NCBI GenBank assembly: GCA_003024175.1 | Contig: MDYQ01000213.1 | Span: 1-46,665, forward strand | Direction: 5' to 3' | DNA length: 46,665 bases | DNA from: Planoprotostelium fungivorum | Taxonomy: Eukaryota > Evosea > Variosea > Cavosteliida > Cavosteliaceae | Shown: in pieces, positions 1 to 9,756 of the stretch | Numbering within the stretch: position 1 is the stretch's first letter | How the letters are laid out: every line of letters begins with the position of its first letter | Notes under the pieces: generated by a model | Told to the model about the DNA's origin: nothing | The model's input: only the letters and a program-made list of their open reading frames with translations | Databases searched by the model: none | Translations under genes and position numbers: made by a program

Positions 1-3000
1 GTGAAGGGATGGTTTGGATCGGCAGGCACAATCCTCTCGATTCCCTCAGAGAAACACAGCAGAAGGTGAAATTCTGTCGACGCAGAAGATAACGCGGATA
101 GGCACGTCGTATCGTCAGCATCTACCCTCTCAGCGTGAAGGATTCTCTGCAGTACCAATTTGTCTGCGTGACCGACACCGGCGTCCGACTCTTCTATCGA
201 GTGCAACTCGTGAGTCGTCCTCTATCTTCTATCTTCTGTCCTCTATCTTCTATCTTCTGTCTTCTATCTTCTGTCTTCTATCTTCTATCTTCTGTCTTCT
301 GTCCTCTGTCCTCTGTCTTCTATCTTCTATCTTCTATCTTCTATCTTCTGTCGATTTAAATGTTTGACAGAAAGATGAGAGATTTTTCCATTTGGGAACG
401 ATCAGACCCCCTCCTCATCTGAGAGAGAAGATCCTGCCTCTACAATTGGACCAGATGCAATCTGACTTCATGGTCAAAGTGGAGGGAGAAGAAGACGAGT
501 ACAGAGTCAACCACGTCGAATCCGCTCTCTTTCACGAACACATCTGTGTCATGTGTCTGCGAGGAGAAGAAAATGTGAGAAGAGGAAAGAGAAATATTTC
601 GTCATTGTAGATAGGAGTCCACCGTGTTGGGCTGCGCCGTCGATTGTCACAAATCTTACGCTTGCGAGGAACACACGGCTCTGCAGGTGATTACGTATGG
701 TTACGTGTGATGACGTAATCAACTCCCACAGTTCCCACAACCTATTCTGTCCGCCAGCTCTTTCCTCGATTTCACCGAAATCGACTCCATCTACAACGCG
801 ACACCGGTGAGTTTTTTCTACGAGATTTCGACTGAAAATCTCAGGCATGGGGTCAAGAGATCTGGTCTCAGCATTACACTCAACCAAAGAGGTTCACACT
901 ACTGACGAGGCAGGGTTGCTATCGCATTATGAAGAACAGACCCATCGACACACTCTCCACCATAGCCGAAGACCTAGAGACGGGTAGATCTCGTTCGCAG
1001 AACCGTTTGGAGGTGAGATTTCGCCGGAATTTCGTTAAAATTTCGCAGAGTTTTCGAACTCTCATGGGAGACTACGACTGCTGCGTCAGTGCATTGATTC
1101 TCGCCTGCATGTGCGATGTGTGGTACAAAAATAGCCCATCAAAGGAGAGAATGATACAGATGTACACGAAGATCTTTTTCGATTGCGCGGGTGAGCGTCG
1201 ACACGAGGGCGTCGACATTTCTGACGACACCAGAGGGAAACGAAATGGGGACACCCATCAGCCGAGATTCCAATGGTGATGTCAGACTACAACGAGCCAA
1301 CTGAATCTTCCAGGTCAGAAGAATCTTCCGGATCATTTCTCCGCCTTCAGCGTCATCACTGATCTCATCGACATCTACTTGTCCCCTCTACAACGCAGAT
1401 CTCTATTGAACGAAGTGAGATTTTCATCACCCGAACATCGTGGAGCTGATGTGGGAAGCTGGGAACCCGATGGAGAACGAACAAGGACCAATTAGAAGAA
1501 GTTCGATTCAGGCTCGATCAGATGTGTACCTTTGTGAAGAGCAGTGAGTCATCACGCGTTCATTCTCACTGAAGAAATTAGACGTGAAGAGGTTGTCACC
1601 CGTCAACCAGAAGAGAGACCGCAGGACGAGCAAAGCATTCTTATCTCGACCTTCTGATGTCATCGATTATCTGGACCAGCAAGTGCAATTGCTGTCGATT
1701 TTGGCCATCTACAACGACAGACCCGTCGGTCTATTACAACAGTGAGAATTCTCGATACGATTCATCGCGAACATTATACGATAGAAATCGAATCATCGAT
1801 CGATTCAAATCGTCGATTTGATTTCGTTCGAGGATTCAAATCGAGTGACGACATCAGGTTATCTGAAGAGAGCGGCAAGATGGTGAAAGAATGGGACTCG
1901 AAATCACCGCAGCGAAACCAACGTCTCTGCCGGGAGCTCATACACATCCTCTTGAACGCACCGGACGCAGAGAAGGTGAGACGATGACTCGATGACGTCA
2001 CGTGACATCACGAACAGTTGATCCAGCAGGTGAAGAAGAGCTGTCCCTCTTTCTTTCGGCCTAGAGACCTGCAGAGACATCAAGCGATGGACATACTGAA
2101 GAATCTACCAGTAGAGGTAGAAACCAAGGCCAACGCATTATCGATGGCGAGAGAAGTGAGTACCTCGTTACGTAACTCGAAATTTCGCCGATATTTCGCA
2201 GTTGTTGGTCGAATCTGCCGCTCACGTTCCCATTCACCGTGCCTTCCAAGTGTTCAAGAAGGAAGGAGACTACAGATCCATGGTATCGATCGCATTCGCA
2301 CATGCAAGATGTGTCGACGTCGACAATCTGTCGCTCTCTTACCTCAGAGAAGCGGAAGAGAACGAGAATCACCCGGGTAACGAGAGACTGAAGGCCAGGA
2401 TGGAATATTACCAGAATATTCTCGATGCGTTCCAGGAATTGTGGCGGGAAAACGACGATGAAGTGAAGGAGAAGGTGAGATGTCGCACGAGATATCACAC
2501 ATCTGACACTTACAGCTGATGGATGCCGTCGTTCAGCAGAGAGACGACTGCTTTCAGTACGTCCTCTATCGATGGTTTTTAGATTCAAATCTGGGCGAAG
2601 AATTGATTCAGGTGACAGACTCGATCATGAAACGTGTGACACGTCATCAGTACAATCACTCTCCCCTGCTGGAAGAATTTTTGCAGAGCCATTCGAAACA
2701 TCCGTTGAACATGAGGCTGCTGGCAGCTTATTACGAAAGGATGTCGGAATACGACAAGGCTACGAAGATCTACAAGAATCTGTCCACTACGAACGGTAAC
2801 AGTGACCTCGAGCAGAGGTGATCCATCTACAACCCGCCACGTTCGCTCTGACCCGTTGTAGATTGAGAGACCTGAGAAAAGCCTTGGAATGCCAGAGGAA
2901 GAGAGGACTGCTGGATGAAACCATCGTGTACCAGATCGTGTTAGGCGAATTGCAGGAGGAATTATTATCCGACGTCAGGGCTCACGAGCAACTGTACACG

Positions 3001-3976
3001 GTAGACGTAATACGAAATTTCACGGAAGAGATCAACAGTCGACTGTACGATGAGAATGAGGTGGGAGGGTCACGTGTGGGTTTCATTCAGATGAAACAGT
3101 TGTACAAGGCGGCGTCGAGATACGACCGGTGGGAGACTCAGTTGAAGGTGAGAAATAAATCCATTTCGTCTGGATTTCATTCTCATCCGGTAAAGGTGTT
3201 GCACGCTACCGATCACGGGTCCAACGAATTTGAAGAGCGAATCAAGAAACTGTGGAACAACATCATTGATTTCGGTGGGATATCATCGATGCATCGTCAT
3301 CACATCGTCGATTGACAGACCACACAGACGTGAAGGATTCTGATTCGGAGCATCTGGCCGACCAAATCAACGATTTATCGCAGCTGCATCCATCCACAGT
3401 GAGTCCATCCATCGAACACGATGATGTGACGTCAAACAGGCTTTTCCCCTCCCTCACCTCATCAGTCGATTAGAAGATGCACACATGCAGTTGAAAGACG
3501 TCAGAGACGACCTCGATTGGGTCTACGGCATGTTTCTACCTCTGCCCGGTGTAGAGTTCTCCTCTCTCGTTCAAATCTACGATCAGATATCAAAGGTGAG
3601 TCTCTCACAATTCGAATTCTCATTCATTGTAGGACACACAATCGGAAGAGAAGAGAGCTTATTTATACGGAGTGATCTACACGTTAATCGATGAATGGAC
3701 GAATTACTATCACACGATAGAGAGGGGAGTGGACAGGGAGGAAGAGAGGAGAAAGATGACAAGAGCAAGGATCGATCACATTTTGGGAAGGTGAAAGACT
3801 CGGCCATTCAAACGTGCTGAATCATATGCAACAGGGCCATCACTGAATTGAACGGACTCAAGAGACTCGGTAGTAGAGAAGAAGGAAGGGCATACCAACT
3901 GCTGGTCGACGACTGTAAAGACCTCCTCACATTCATCTACCCCAACAAGACGATCGAACGATCTCCGCACATGTGA
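1..3976 (+). CDS. NUP155: Nucleoporin Nup155/Nup170 family, 5'-truncated by the window
   Basis: This is an inner-ring scaffold nucleoporin of the nuclear pore. Coding sequence is already open at base 1 (end of the N-terminal beta-propeller, WFGSAG then IVSIYPLS and VCVTDTGVRLFY). It continues through an RPPPHLREKI segment, a KNRPIDTL segment and a long alpha-helical C-terminal solenoid (RLLAAYYERM, EFEERIKKLW). Stop TGA is at 3974-3976, with AATAAA at 4032-4037. The reading frame is rebuilt over roughly 15 short introns; examples are about 75-110, about 209-369, 1012-1047, 2156-2201 and 2818-2861. The order and spacing of segments match the animal/yeast Nup155/Nup170 architecture. Roughly the first 200 residues lie outside the window. 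Exon boundaries were inferred by eye and some may be off by a few bases; the family call is firm. Confidence 0.86.
209..369 (+). repeat. Pyrimidine-rich tandem repeat filling a NUP155 intron
   Basis: The intron begins GTGAGT after a RLFYRVQL-encoding exon and ends GACAG before a KDERFFHLG-encoding exon, both in phase 0. About 130 of its 160 bases are tandem variants of TCTATCTTCTGTCC on the coding strand. This makes it several times longer than the 35-60 nt introns typical of this gene. The array is almost purely C+T on one strand apart from scattered A and G. Confidence 0.85.
2818..2861 (+). repeat. NUP155 intron bounded by inverted CATCTACAAC / GTTGTAG motifs
   Basis: This 44-nt intron opens GTGATCCATCTACAACCCGCC and ends CCCGTTGTAG, with AT following in the exon. 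The two ends are inverted repeats, and the motif's TAG is the 3' splice site. Confidence 0.75.
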
Positions 3977-4031
3977 TCCCATTTTCTCCATAGAAGAGCG
4001 AGACGCAACGTCAAATGGTCCGATAATCGAC

Positions 4032-4037
4032 AATAAA
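4032..4037 (+). terminator. Poly(A) signal AATAAA of NUP155
   Basis: A canonical AATAAA lies 56 nt after the NUP155 stop codon. Confidence 0.7.
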
Positions 4038-4183
4038 TGTTTTTCGGCGAATACAACGGTTTCACAACACACTTTATGAGGGTCTGAGTTCTTTACCAAA
4101 AAACCACTCGACAACCGTGGAAAAGTGAAGCTCAGAATTTAACGTCGATTTCCCTCCCTCCATCCTGAGCTCGCCTTACTACT

Positions 4184-4191
4184 ATATAAAG
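4184..4191 (+). promoter_or_regulatory. TATA-box-like TATATAAA between two convergent genes
   Basis: TATATAAAG lies on the + strand in the 260-bp gap between the convergent ends of NUP155 (+) and the cyclin (-). No + strand gene starts just downstream. If functional it would drive transcription antisense to the cyclin. It may simply be AT-rich 3'-flank sequence. Confidence 0.3.
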
Positions 4192-4236
4192 TGAGAGATG
4201 ATCATGATTATATTATGATAAAAGATGAAAAAAAGA

Positions 4237-5553
4237 TTAAAGATTGAGAAATTGACACTCCTCTGGATGCGATTTCCTCTTCCTCTCGTTGACCGTTGCT
4301 CTCTTCAAGGCGGCAGATAGATCCGAGACGGCAGGTTGTAGATCGACCTCAGAATATCCAGTGTGGTATTCGGCGTCAGCGTCCCACTCCTTCCCGGCTC
4401 TCTCGAGGACAAGATAAACTGCGGCGGCGGCCCTCGTAGATGGCAAATGGGCCGTCATGCTGAGATCCGGTAGAGTCACGTCCAAGACAAACTTGACGGT
4501 ACGGTATTCCAGCGAACACAGCCCGGCGGCGAAGATGAACCTCCTGACGAAAGAAACGGCGGTAGGTAGATCGATGGCATAGTCTAGAGTCGACAGGATG
4601 ACCCTCTCGGCCTTGAGAAAGAGTGGGATCGTGTAGTTGCAGTCGAGGCAGAGGTCGACGACGTCCGGATAGCTCAGTCTCCAGCTCTCCTTTCCTTCGA
4701 CCTTGTTGGCGATGATGAAGCTGGTGGCGGTGATGAGCTGGTAGTCCGTCATGTTCGTTCGAACTCTGCTGAGATAGTGGTCCAATATCTGTACGGCCAA
4801 GTGAGTGACGTCCGAGACGACTCCGTGGGCCTCCGATAGTTCTTGGATCCAGCCGATCATGATGGCGCGATGAGCTGGCTTCAAGCAGAGGGCCTCCCTG
4901 TCGAACGGGCAGGCCAGCTCCTTCTCCAAGAGGTAAAGTTGGATGTCTGCGGCGTATTCGGAGCTGATGAAGGAATCCATCGTCGCATCGCGGTCGATGT
5001 CCGAGACGTGATGGGGTCGGGGGCGTCCGGGGTGTCTCAAGAGGGCGCTGGGATGGTTGAACTTCTTCGGAGGCGGCACATGCGACGCAGCTGATGACGA
5101 GATGGAGGATTTCGGTAGAGTGGTGGGCCTCTTGACGGCCGTTGGTTTCTGTGGGACGACGGTCTTCAGAGGGGGTCTCGCATGCGTCGTCTCATGCGAT
5201 TGGGTCGGTCTCGGTTGTAGCCGGGGTGCTTTGTGGACGGTAGAGGGCAGTTTGTTCTCGTCCACTGTGTTCGTCTTCTGTTTCTTTGTCACTCGGGCGT
5301 TCGTGATGTCCTTTAGAGGTGAGCGCTTGTGGGTGGCTCGTTCTGCGTTGGTAGACTTTTCTTGAAAGATGGTGAATCCTTTGAAGTCGGCTGGCTTTGT
5401 GATACGGGAAGCCTTACGGCTTGGGTTACGGATGATTGGGTTGGATGTCATGAGGGCTGTTGGTGTTGATTCTGTTGGTACTGTGGCTTGCTCTCGATCG
5501 GAGCTCGTGAAAATGAAATTGAAACGGGCATGAGAAGAATAAAAGTGGTCCAT
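4237..5553 (-). CDS. Mitotic cyclin (A/B type)
   Basis: This is an intronless reading frame of 438 aa encoding a mitotic cyclin, the regulatory partner of a CDK. The first ~210 residues are disordered and basic. They carry an ABBA-like motif FTIFQE (residues 60-65, consensus Fx[ILV][FY]x[DE]) and a destruction box RSPLKDITN (77-85, RxxLxxxxN), both APC/C degrons. The cyclin box begins near residue 212 with SEYAADIQLYL, followed by MIGWIQEL, ATSFIIANKVEG and FLKAERVIL. The C-terminal cyclin fold follows (FIFAAGLCSLEYRTVKF, STRAAAAVYLVLERAG). The MIGWIQEL helix corresponds to the MRAILVDW-type motif, somewhat diverged. Together the ABBA motif and D-box favour a cyclin A-like protein, but an A versus B assignment needs a tree. 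It is convergent with NUP155. Confidence 0.88.
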   Translation of the reverse strand: MDHFYSSHARFNFIFTSSDREQATVPTESTPTALMTSNPIIRNPSRKASRITKPADFKGFTIFQEKSTNAERATHKRSPLKDITNARVTKKQKTNTVDENKLPSTVHKAPRLQPRPTQSHETTHARPPLKTVVPQKPTAVKRPTTLPKSSISSSAASHVPPPKKFNHPSALLRHPGRPRPHHVSDIDRDATMDSFISSEYAADIQLYLLEKELACPFDREALCLKPAHRAIMIGWIQELSEAHGVVSDVTHLAVQILDHYLSRVRTNMTDYQLITATSFIIANKVEGKESWRLSYPDVVDLCLDCNYTIPLFLKAERVILSTLDYAIDLPTAVSFVRRFIFAAGLCSLEYRTVKFVLDVTLPDLSMTAHLPSTRAAAAVYLVLERAGKEWDADAEYHTGYSEVDLQPAVSDLSAALKRATVNERKRKSHPEECQFLNL

Positions 5554-5565
5554 TGGCGGGAAAAG
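5554..5565 (-). promoter_or_regulatory. E2F/DP-like TTTTCCCGCCA directly upstream of cyclin ATG
   Basis: Reading towards the cyclin, TTTTCCCGCCA immediately abuts the start codon and fits the E2F/DP core (TTTSSCGC/GGCGGGAA). Regulation of a mitotic cyclin by E2F would make sense. Caution: the same GGCGGGAAA word recurs inside several introns in this window, so this copy is not proof of E2F control. Confidence 0.4.
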
Positions 5566-6775
5566 AAGGAATGGGAGGACTATGGAGTAGAATTTCGAAA
5601 TGGATCACTTTGCACGATAGAACTACAATACGAAGGATAGAGATGGAGGCGAGATGATGAGAGATCAGAGGAGGAGAAACGCAGTTCTCTCACCTCCACG
5701 CGATGGAATCGTCTATACGAACGAAGAGACGTAGGTGGACGATTGAATGATGGAAATGATACATCTGAAGTCGCACAGTGAGCGCTCTAGAATTTTAGAA
5801 ATCATGCCGACGTATTATTCTCCCTCTACGTTTCTCTGCGTTTCTGTTGAAATGGATGATCATATCATAATCGGTGAGCTCTATACCGATGAGATTAAAG
5901 ATCTTGTCATGATCACTTCTATTCCTACGATAACCATATTATCTCCTCGAAAATTCACACCTTCGATTATCAATTGTCCATGAAAAATGTCGAGCTCGTC
6001 CTCCTCTTAGATTTTCCTCTATCATCTATCCATCTTCTCTATCCACAAAGAACCTACTCCTACTCCCCTCTCCATCCTCTTAATCTCATCCGATACAATG
6101 CCTCCCACCTATGAAACAAGCGAAGAAATCCGTTATCAATGAACCATCGTCATTCGACCATTCTTGGAGGATCCAGGCTGGATCATTGTCTACAAGTGCT
6201 GTACTCACACTGCGATGCAGAAATCATCAGCTGTGGTGAACCATCACCGGAAGGCGTCAGGAATCCAGGAATCCAACGGATGTCTTCGAGATGGTGTCGG
6301 TGTGATGCTTTTGGAGCCGAGGCGGGAGAATCAATCGTTGTAGATGCTGATGTCACGTGGACATCTGATTTGTACATATGAAAGTTTGGGTGTTCAGGTG
6401 CTGTGTTGTTCTGTGGAGAAGATTGACCGAAGTTCGTGTCAATCGATGTAACGGTTTGGAGAATTCTCACACACTAGATGATGACGTCCGTTTGATGCCG
6501 CCTTCCTGATTACTTCGTTGTTGTGTTTCAGCTCATCACGAGTCAACAGGAAGCTCAAGGACTCGATCTTTCCTCCTTCTGCTGCCGAAAGCAGATCACA
6601 CGTAGTCACTCAACAGGCTTTCATCCAACATGTGTCTGGACTCAGACAGCCACGATCATGGACGATGTGAATTGCAAAAGCCATCTGAATGTCATGCCAA
6701 GACGTTCTGTTTACTCTTCGATCTACCTATACACAGATGAAAACACAGAGAAGAATAAAATCTATACAATTTCGT
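5566..6775. other. Intergenic stretch with unresolved weak coding signal
   Basis: This lies between the cyclin start and the USE1 stop. The first ~500 bases show no convincing gene. From 6098 to about 6750 there are coding-like frames on both strands. On the + strand, an exon from ATG 6111 can splice across 6196-6220 (GT-AG, 25 nt) to an exon ending at 6381 (about 81 aa, ending WTSDLYI). A separate open stretch after a TTTCAG acceptor at 6531 also looks coding. An AATAAA at about 6753 would fit a + strand gene converging on USE1. On the - strand, a frame from 6470 with a GTGAGT donor is equally plausible. I recognise none of these products. Confidence 0.25.
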
Positions 6776-7912
6776 TTATCTAGGCTTCGGGACGATCTTC
6801 ATAAACATGTAAGTTGCCATGAAGATGACGCCGACGATCATCATCATCATCCAATACGTCAACGTCCAAGAGAACCTTCGTTCGTCAGAATCGACACTCT
6901 CATCATCGTGATCGTGTGTCATCTCACCTCATCTTGCTGTGTAATCTCAATCGATTATTCTCCACTTTGATTTTTTCCAGATTATGATCGACGTGTTTCG
7001 ACAAGCCATCGAGGTTCTACAACGCGTGTCATGCGATGATGGTGATGATCTGTTCTCTTCTCACCTTGTTGTCTTTCGTCATCGCTTCTGAGATCCACCT
7101 GGCGCTCTCCTTCATGACTCCTGAGATCTCCGCCATCTCATCTGATGGAAGATGAGTCGTTAGAAGATGACACGAGTGCACCTGTGATGACTTCTTGTTT
7201 CCTTCGGTTCTTTTCCATGACCTGTCGATTTGAGATGAGATGGAGTGGATGATTAGAGGATGGTCACCTCTTGGTAGATGTCATGACCCGAGATGTTATC
7301 TTCGTTACTTCTCTGTCCCTCTGTTCTCTGTCTCAATTGCGAACCTCCTGTGTGTGCATCAGACATCGAGTGTGAGATGATCATGATCTCACCCCCTTCA
7401 AATAACTCCTCTCGAGTTGTGATTGCATCTATTGGGTCTTGCACCTGCGACTACATACTTCAACATCATGAAGTCCATCGTTACATTACACACCACCGAG
7501 GTGTTCTGTTCATCTTCTTCTCTCTTCGTTTCGTTGAGCTCGTTGTCCTGTTGCATAGAGAAGAGTTCTTTCGTTAATTCACTGTGCGTTGGATTCTGAC
7601 CTGAAGAGGATGAGAACATGTTCTTCTCACAGACTCAAACCTCTGTCTCTCCATTGGTCTAGCGCTGTTAGTCGTTTCTGATAATCAGAGTGAGCGGACA
7701 TTTGTGCACCATTATCGTGTAGTTTCTGTAATTTAGAATGTAAAGCATCCAAATACTGTATGAATGCCATGAGATCGTCTTCTTCTCAGCCATCTGCTTA
7801 CCTTAACAAAATCATCAGAGAATCGCGATGATTCTGCGTCTCTGAGTCGCTCTGTCCTCTCTAACAGACGACGGAAATTGACTTCCTCTTTTCGATTATC
7901 GCTGACCACCAT
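6776..7912 (-). CDS. USE1: USE1-like Qc-type ER SNARE (tail-anchored)
   Basis: This SNARE of the ER acts in retrograde Golgi-to-ER fusion with Sec20, syntaxin 18 and Sec22. About eight short exons are read from ATG 7912: an N-terminal helical part (NFRRLLERTERL, YLDALHSKLQKL), a middle linker, then the SNARE heptads DEMAEISGVMKESARWISEAM and DHNLEKIKVENNRLRLHSKM. A C-terminal membrane anchor ends in MFMKIVPKPR. The last segments align well with human USE1 (DQNLEKLKTESERL... FIRIMPKLK, from memory), including the short basic luminal end. Stop TAA is at 6776-6778. The intron before the DHNLEK exon ends in GTTGTAG, one of the recurrent intron motifs described in the findings. The middle exons (about 7250-7620) are the least certain. 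Confidence 0.8.
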
Positions 7913-8054
7913 CTCGATTTACAATCCGCTTGTGATGTGATGTGCAGACGTGGTCTGGTTGTGTTGTGACATTATCACGCATGCCCATTCATCAACGCCA
8001 CGGAGGGGCAACATCGGAAGTCTCCAAACACAGTGAAGTTCGTCTTTCATTTTG

Positions 8055-8060
8055 TTTATT
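8055..8060 (-). terminator. Poly(A) signal AATAAA of the NYN-domain gene
   Basis: AATAAA on the - strand, 22 nt after the stop codon at 8083-8085. Confidence 0.65.
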
Positions 8061-8082
8061 TCGTCTTGAGTGTTTAACGTCA

Positions 8083-9038
8083 TTATGCAGACGTGATGGT
8101 GATGTCCGTGTTAGTGGCGTGGGTGGGTACCACTGAAGTAGTCTCTGTCGCAGTGGGAATGTTCAAAGATGCACCCATCTGAGAAGCCAATCTGTTGACT
8201 GCGTCGACACCGAAGGCAGTCTTGTTCACAGCGGAGAACCAAGCCTTAGATCTGACCGTCTATCGATTCATCAGCCTCTATATAGACAATCCTCATCATC
8301 GTACCTGAACTCCCAAGATGGCCAATGCATGCGACAGCTGCTTGTCGTTGGACACGAAGACGAGTCTGGAGAGATCTGCCTCGGTGCGAACTTGATGGAC
8401 AATGGCATCGACGGACGATCCAAAAGCCGGTCTTGCGCTGGCGACGGAGAAGCGTTCATTCTCCTCCACCACAGGAGTCGTATCGTAGAGGATCCTGACG
8501 TGAGCCAGGTTGTGGTTCTGTGCAAACTGCCTGCTGATGTTGTTGAGCTGAGCCTCTGCTTCTCCCATTCGTCTCTGAGCCAAGAGGGAGCTGAGGTAGT
8601 CGTCTCCACTCAACAGACTGCTACCGTCGATGATGATCTGGGATGGAAGTCAACATCACGGTGCATCGTGACGTTCTTTACCTTGTGTGGGTTGGCGCTG
8701 GTGACGTCACGTAAGTTGGCCAGGTCGATGGTGTTCTTGGCGTAGTACACCTTGCTGCACTCCTTCCTCTCCTTCTTCCAGGCCTTCTTCTGCAACTTCC
8801 TCTCTCTCTTCTCCTCCTTGTTACCGCACTTGGTCGCCTTGTGTTGTCTCTGCGACGTGTCGGTGGATTGAAGAGGGACATCATGTTCTCTCGTCACCTT
8901 CATGTCCTTCTTCAGTGACTTCCTCTGTCTCTTCTCGGTCTTGTCCTTGCACTCCTTGTGCTCCTTCTTCTTCTTGTCCTTTTTGCACTCCTTGTGGGGC
9001 ATGGTGGTGGTGGGTACGGACTCCTCAATCATGGTCAT
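8083..9038 (-). CDS. Lys-rich protein with NYN/PIN-like (YacP-type) nuclease-fold domain
   Basis: Three exons encode about 290 aa. Residues 1-95 are extremely Lys/Arg/Glu-rich (KKDKKKKEHKE, KRERKLQKK), as in nucleolar or RNA-binding proteins. Exon 1 ends at NPHK. Exon 2 opens with IIDGSSLLSGDDYL and continues RILYDTTPV, FGSSVDAIVHQV and LVFVSNDKQLSHALAILGVQ. Exon 3 adds TVRSKAWF and a Ser/Thr-rich tail. The IDGxxLL strand, the central VDAIV and the late VSNDKQL-(x)n-GV-(x)n-WF pattern resemble YacP/NYN PIN-like ribonuclease domains. Candidate metal-binding acids are D122, D195 and D216. The first intron (GTAAAG...CCCAG) and the second (GTACGA...GATAG) are both consistent in phase. The nuclease role is inference from fold motifs only. 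Confidence 0.68.
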
Positions 9039-9756
9039 TTGTCTGTTGCTTCTTCTCGTGTGTTGCTCTCGCTGAAAATGATTCTTCGAGGGTGGAAGTT
9101 TGTGTCTACTTTGTCGATGTGAGAACGTAGACAGGCCAGAACAACGGTGAATGCGTTGCGGGACTATGTCTACATTCCTATGACGCGATGTTGTTTTCAG
9201 AGAAGGGATGGTTTGTTCTTTCGTCGGAAGTTCTTCCTTTTATAATGTAGACATTCAAGTTTGCATCAGATGCGTTGTGGGCGACGAGTCGACATTCAAG
9301 ACGAGTTGTTCCGGAATGGAAAGACGAGGGGATGTCGGGGAAGGGAGAGGTTGATGGTGATGCAGTTTGGAACGTAGGTGACGATTATGAACAGAGAAAT
9401 GAAGAGAAAAGAAAGAGGTGATGATTGATATGTGATCGAACCATTGACGAAAGTAGCGATGTAAGAGAGACAACAGTCGATACAATGATAGGGCGGTTCT
9501 AGTCGTATCGGTATTCACATCGCCGAGCAACAAATGGTTGCCAAACAACATCAACACATTCAATAAGAAGCAGGTCATCTCTAGCACCCGAAATATTCCT
9601 TTTATCTTTATCGTAACATTCAGCAGCTCATCAGATACTTCTGTGAAAGACAAAGAACCCGACCGAAAGCACGTGTTGTCTTGAAGAAATGTCGACAGGA
9701 ACAGATATCGTAGACGCTCTCACAAACAAAGCAACTGACAACGTCACACGCATACG
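9039..9756. other. Divergent promoter region between NYN-domain gene and Vps10 receptor gene
   Basis: 718 bases separate the two divergent start codons. A 132-codon open frame on the - strand (9255-9653) has no recognisable domain and its codons run across low-complexity sequence; I do not call it a gene. Two loosely related stretches around 9146-9175 and 9268-9300 share GCGTTG(C/T)GGG and a GACATTC-type ending, hinting at an old local duplication. No clear TATA box was found. Confidence 0.4.

Noticed and set aside
770-1720. CTACAAC copies in NUP155 exons as members of the intron motif family
   Set aside because: These encode in-frame residues such as Ile-Tyr-Asn and are explained by the protein; only intronic or UTR copies were counted.
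4843-5365. Open frames antisense to the cyclin
   Set aside because: They are shadows of the strongly supported intronless cyclin frame, with no independent support.
9255-9653. 132-codon open frame on the - strand
   Set aside because: No domain, hydrophobic and His/Pro-rich composition changes abruptly, and it lies in the divergent promoter region; kept only as an intergenic note.
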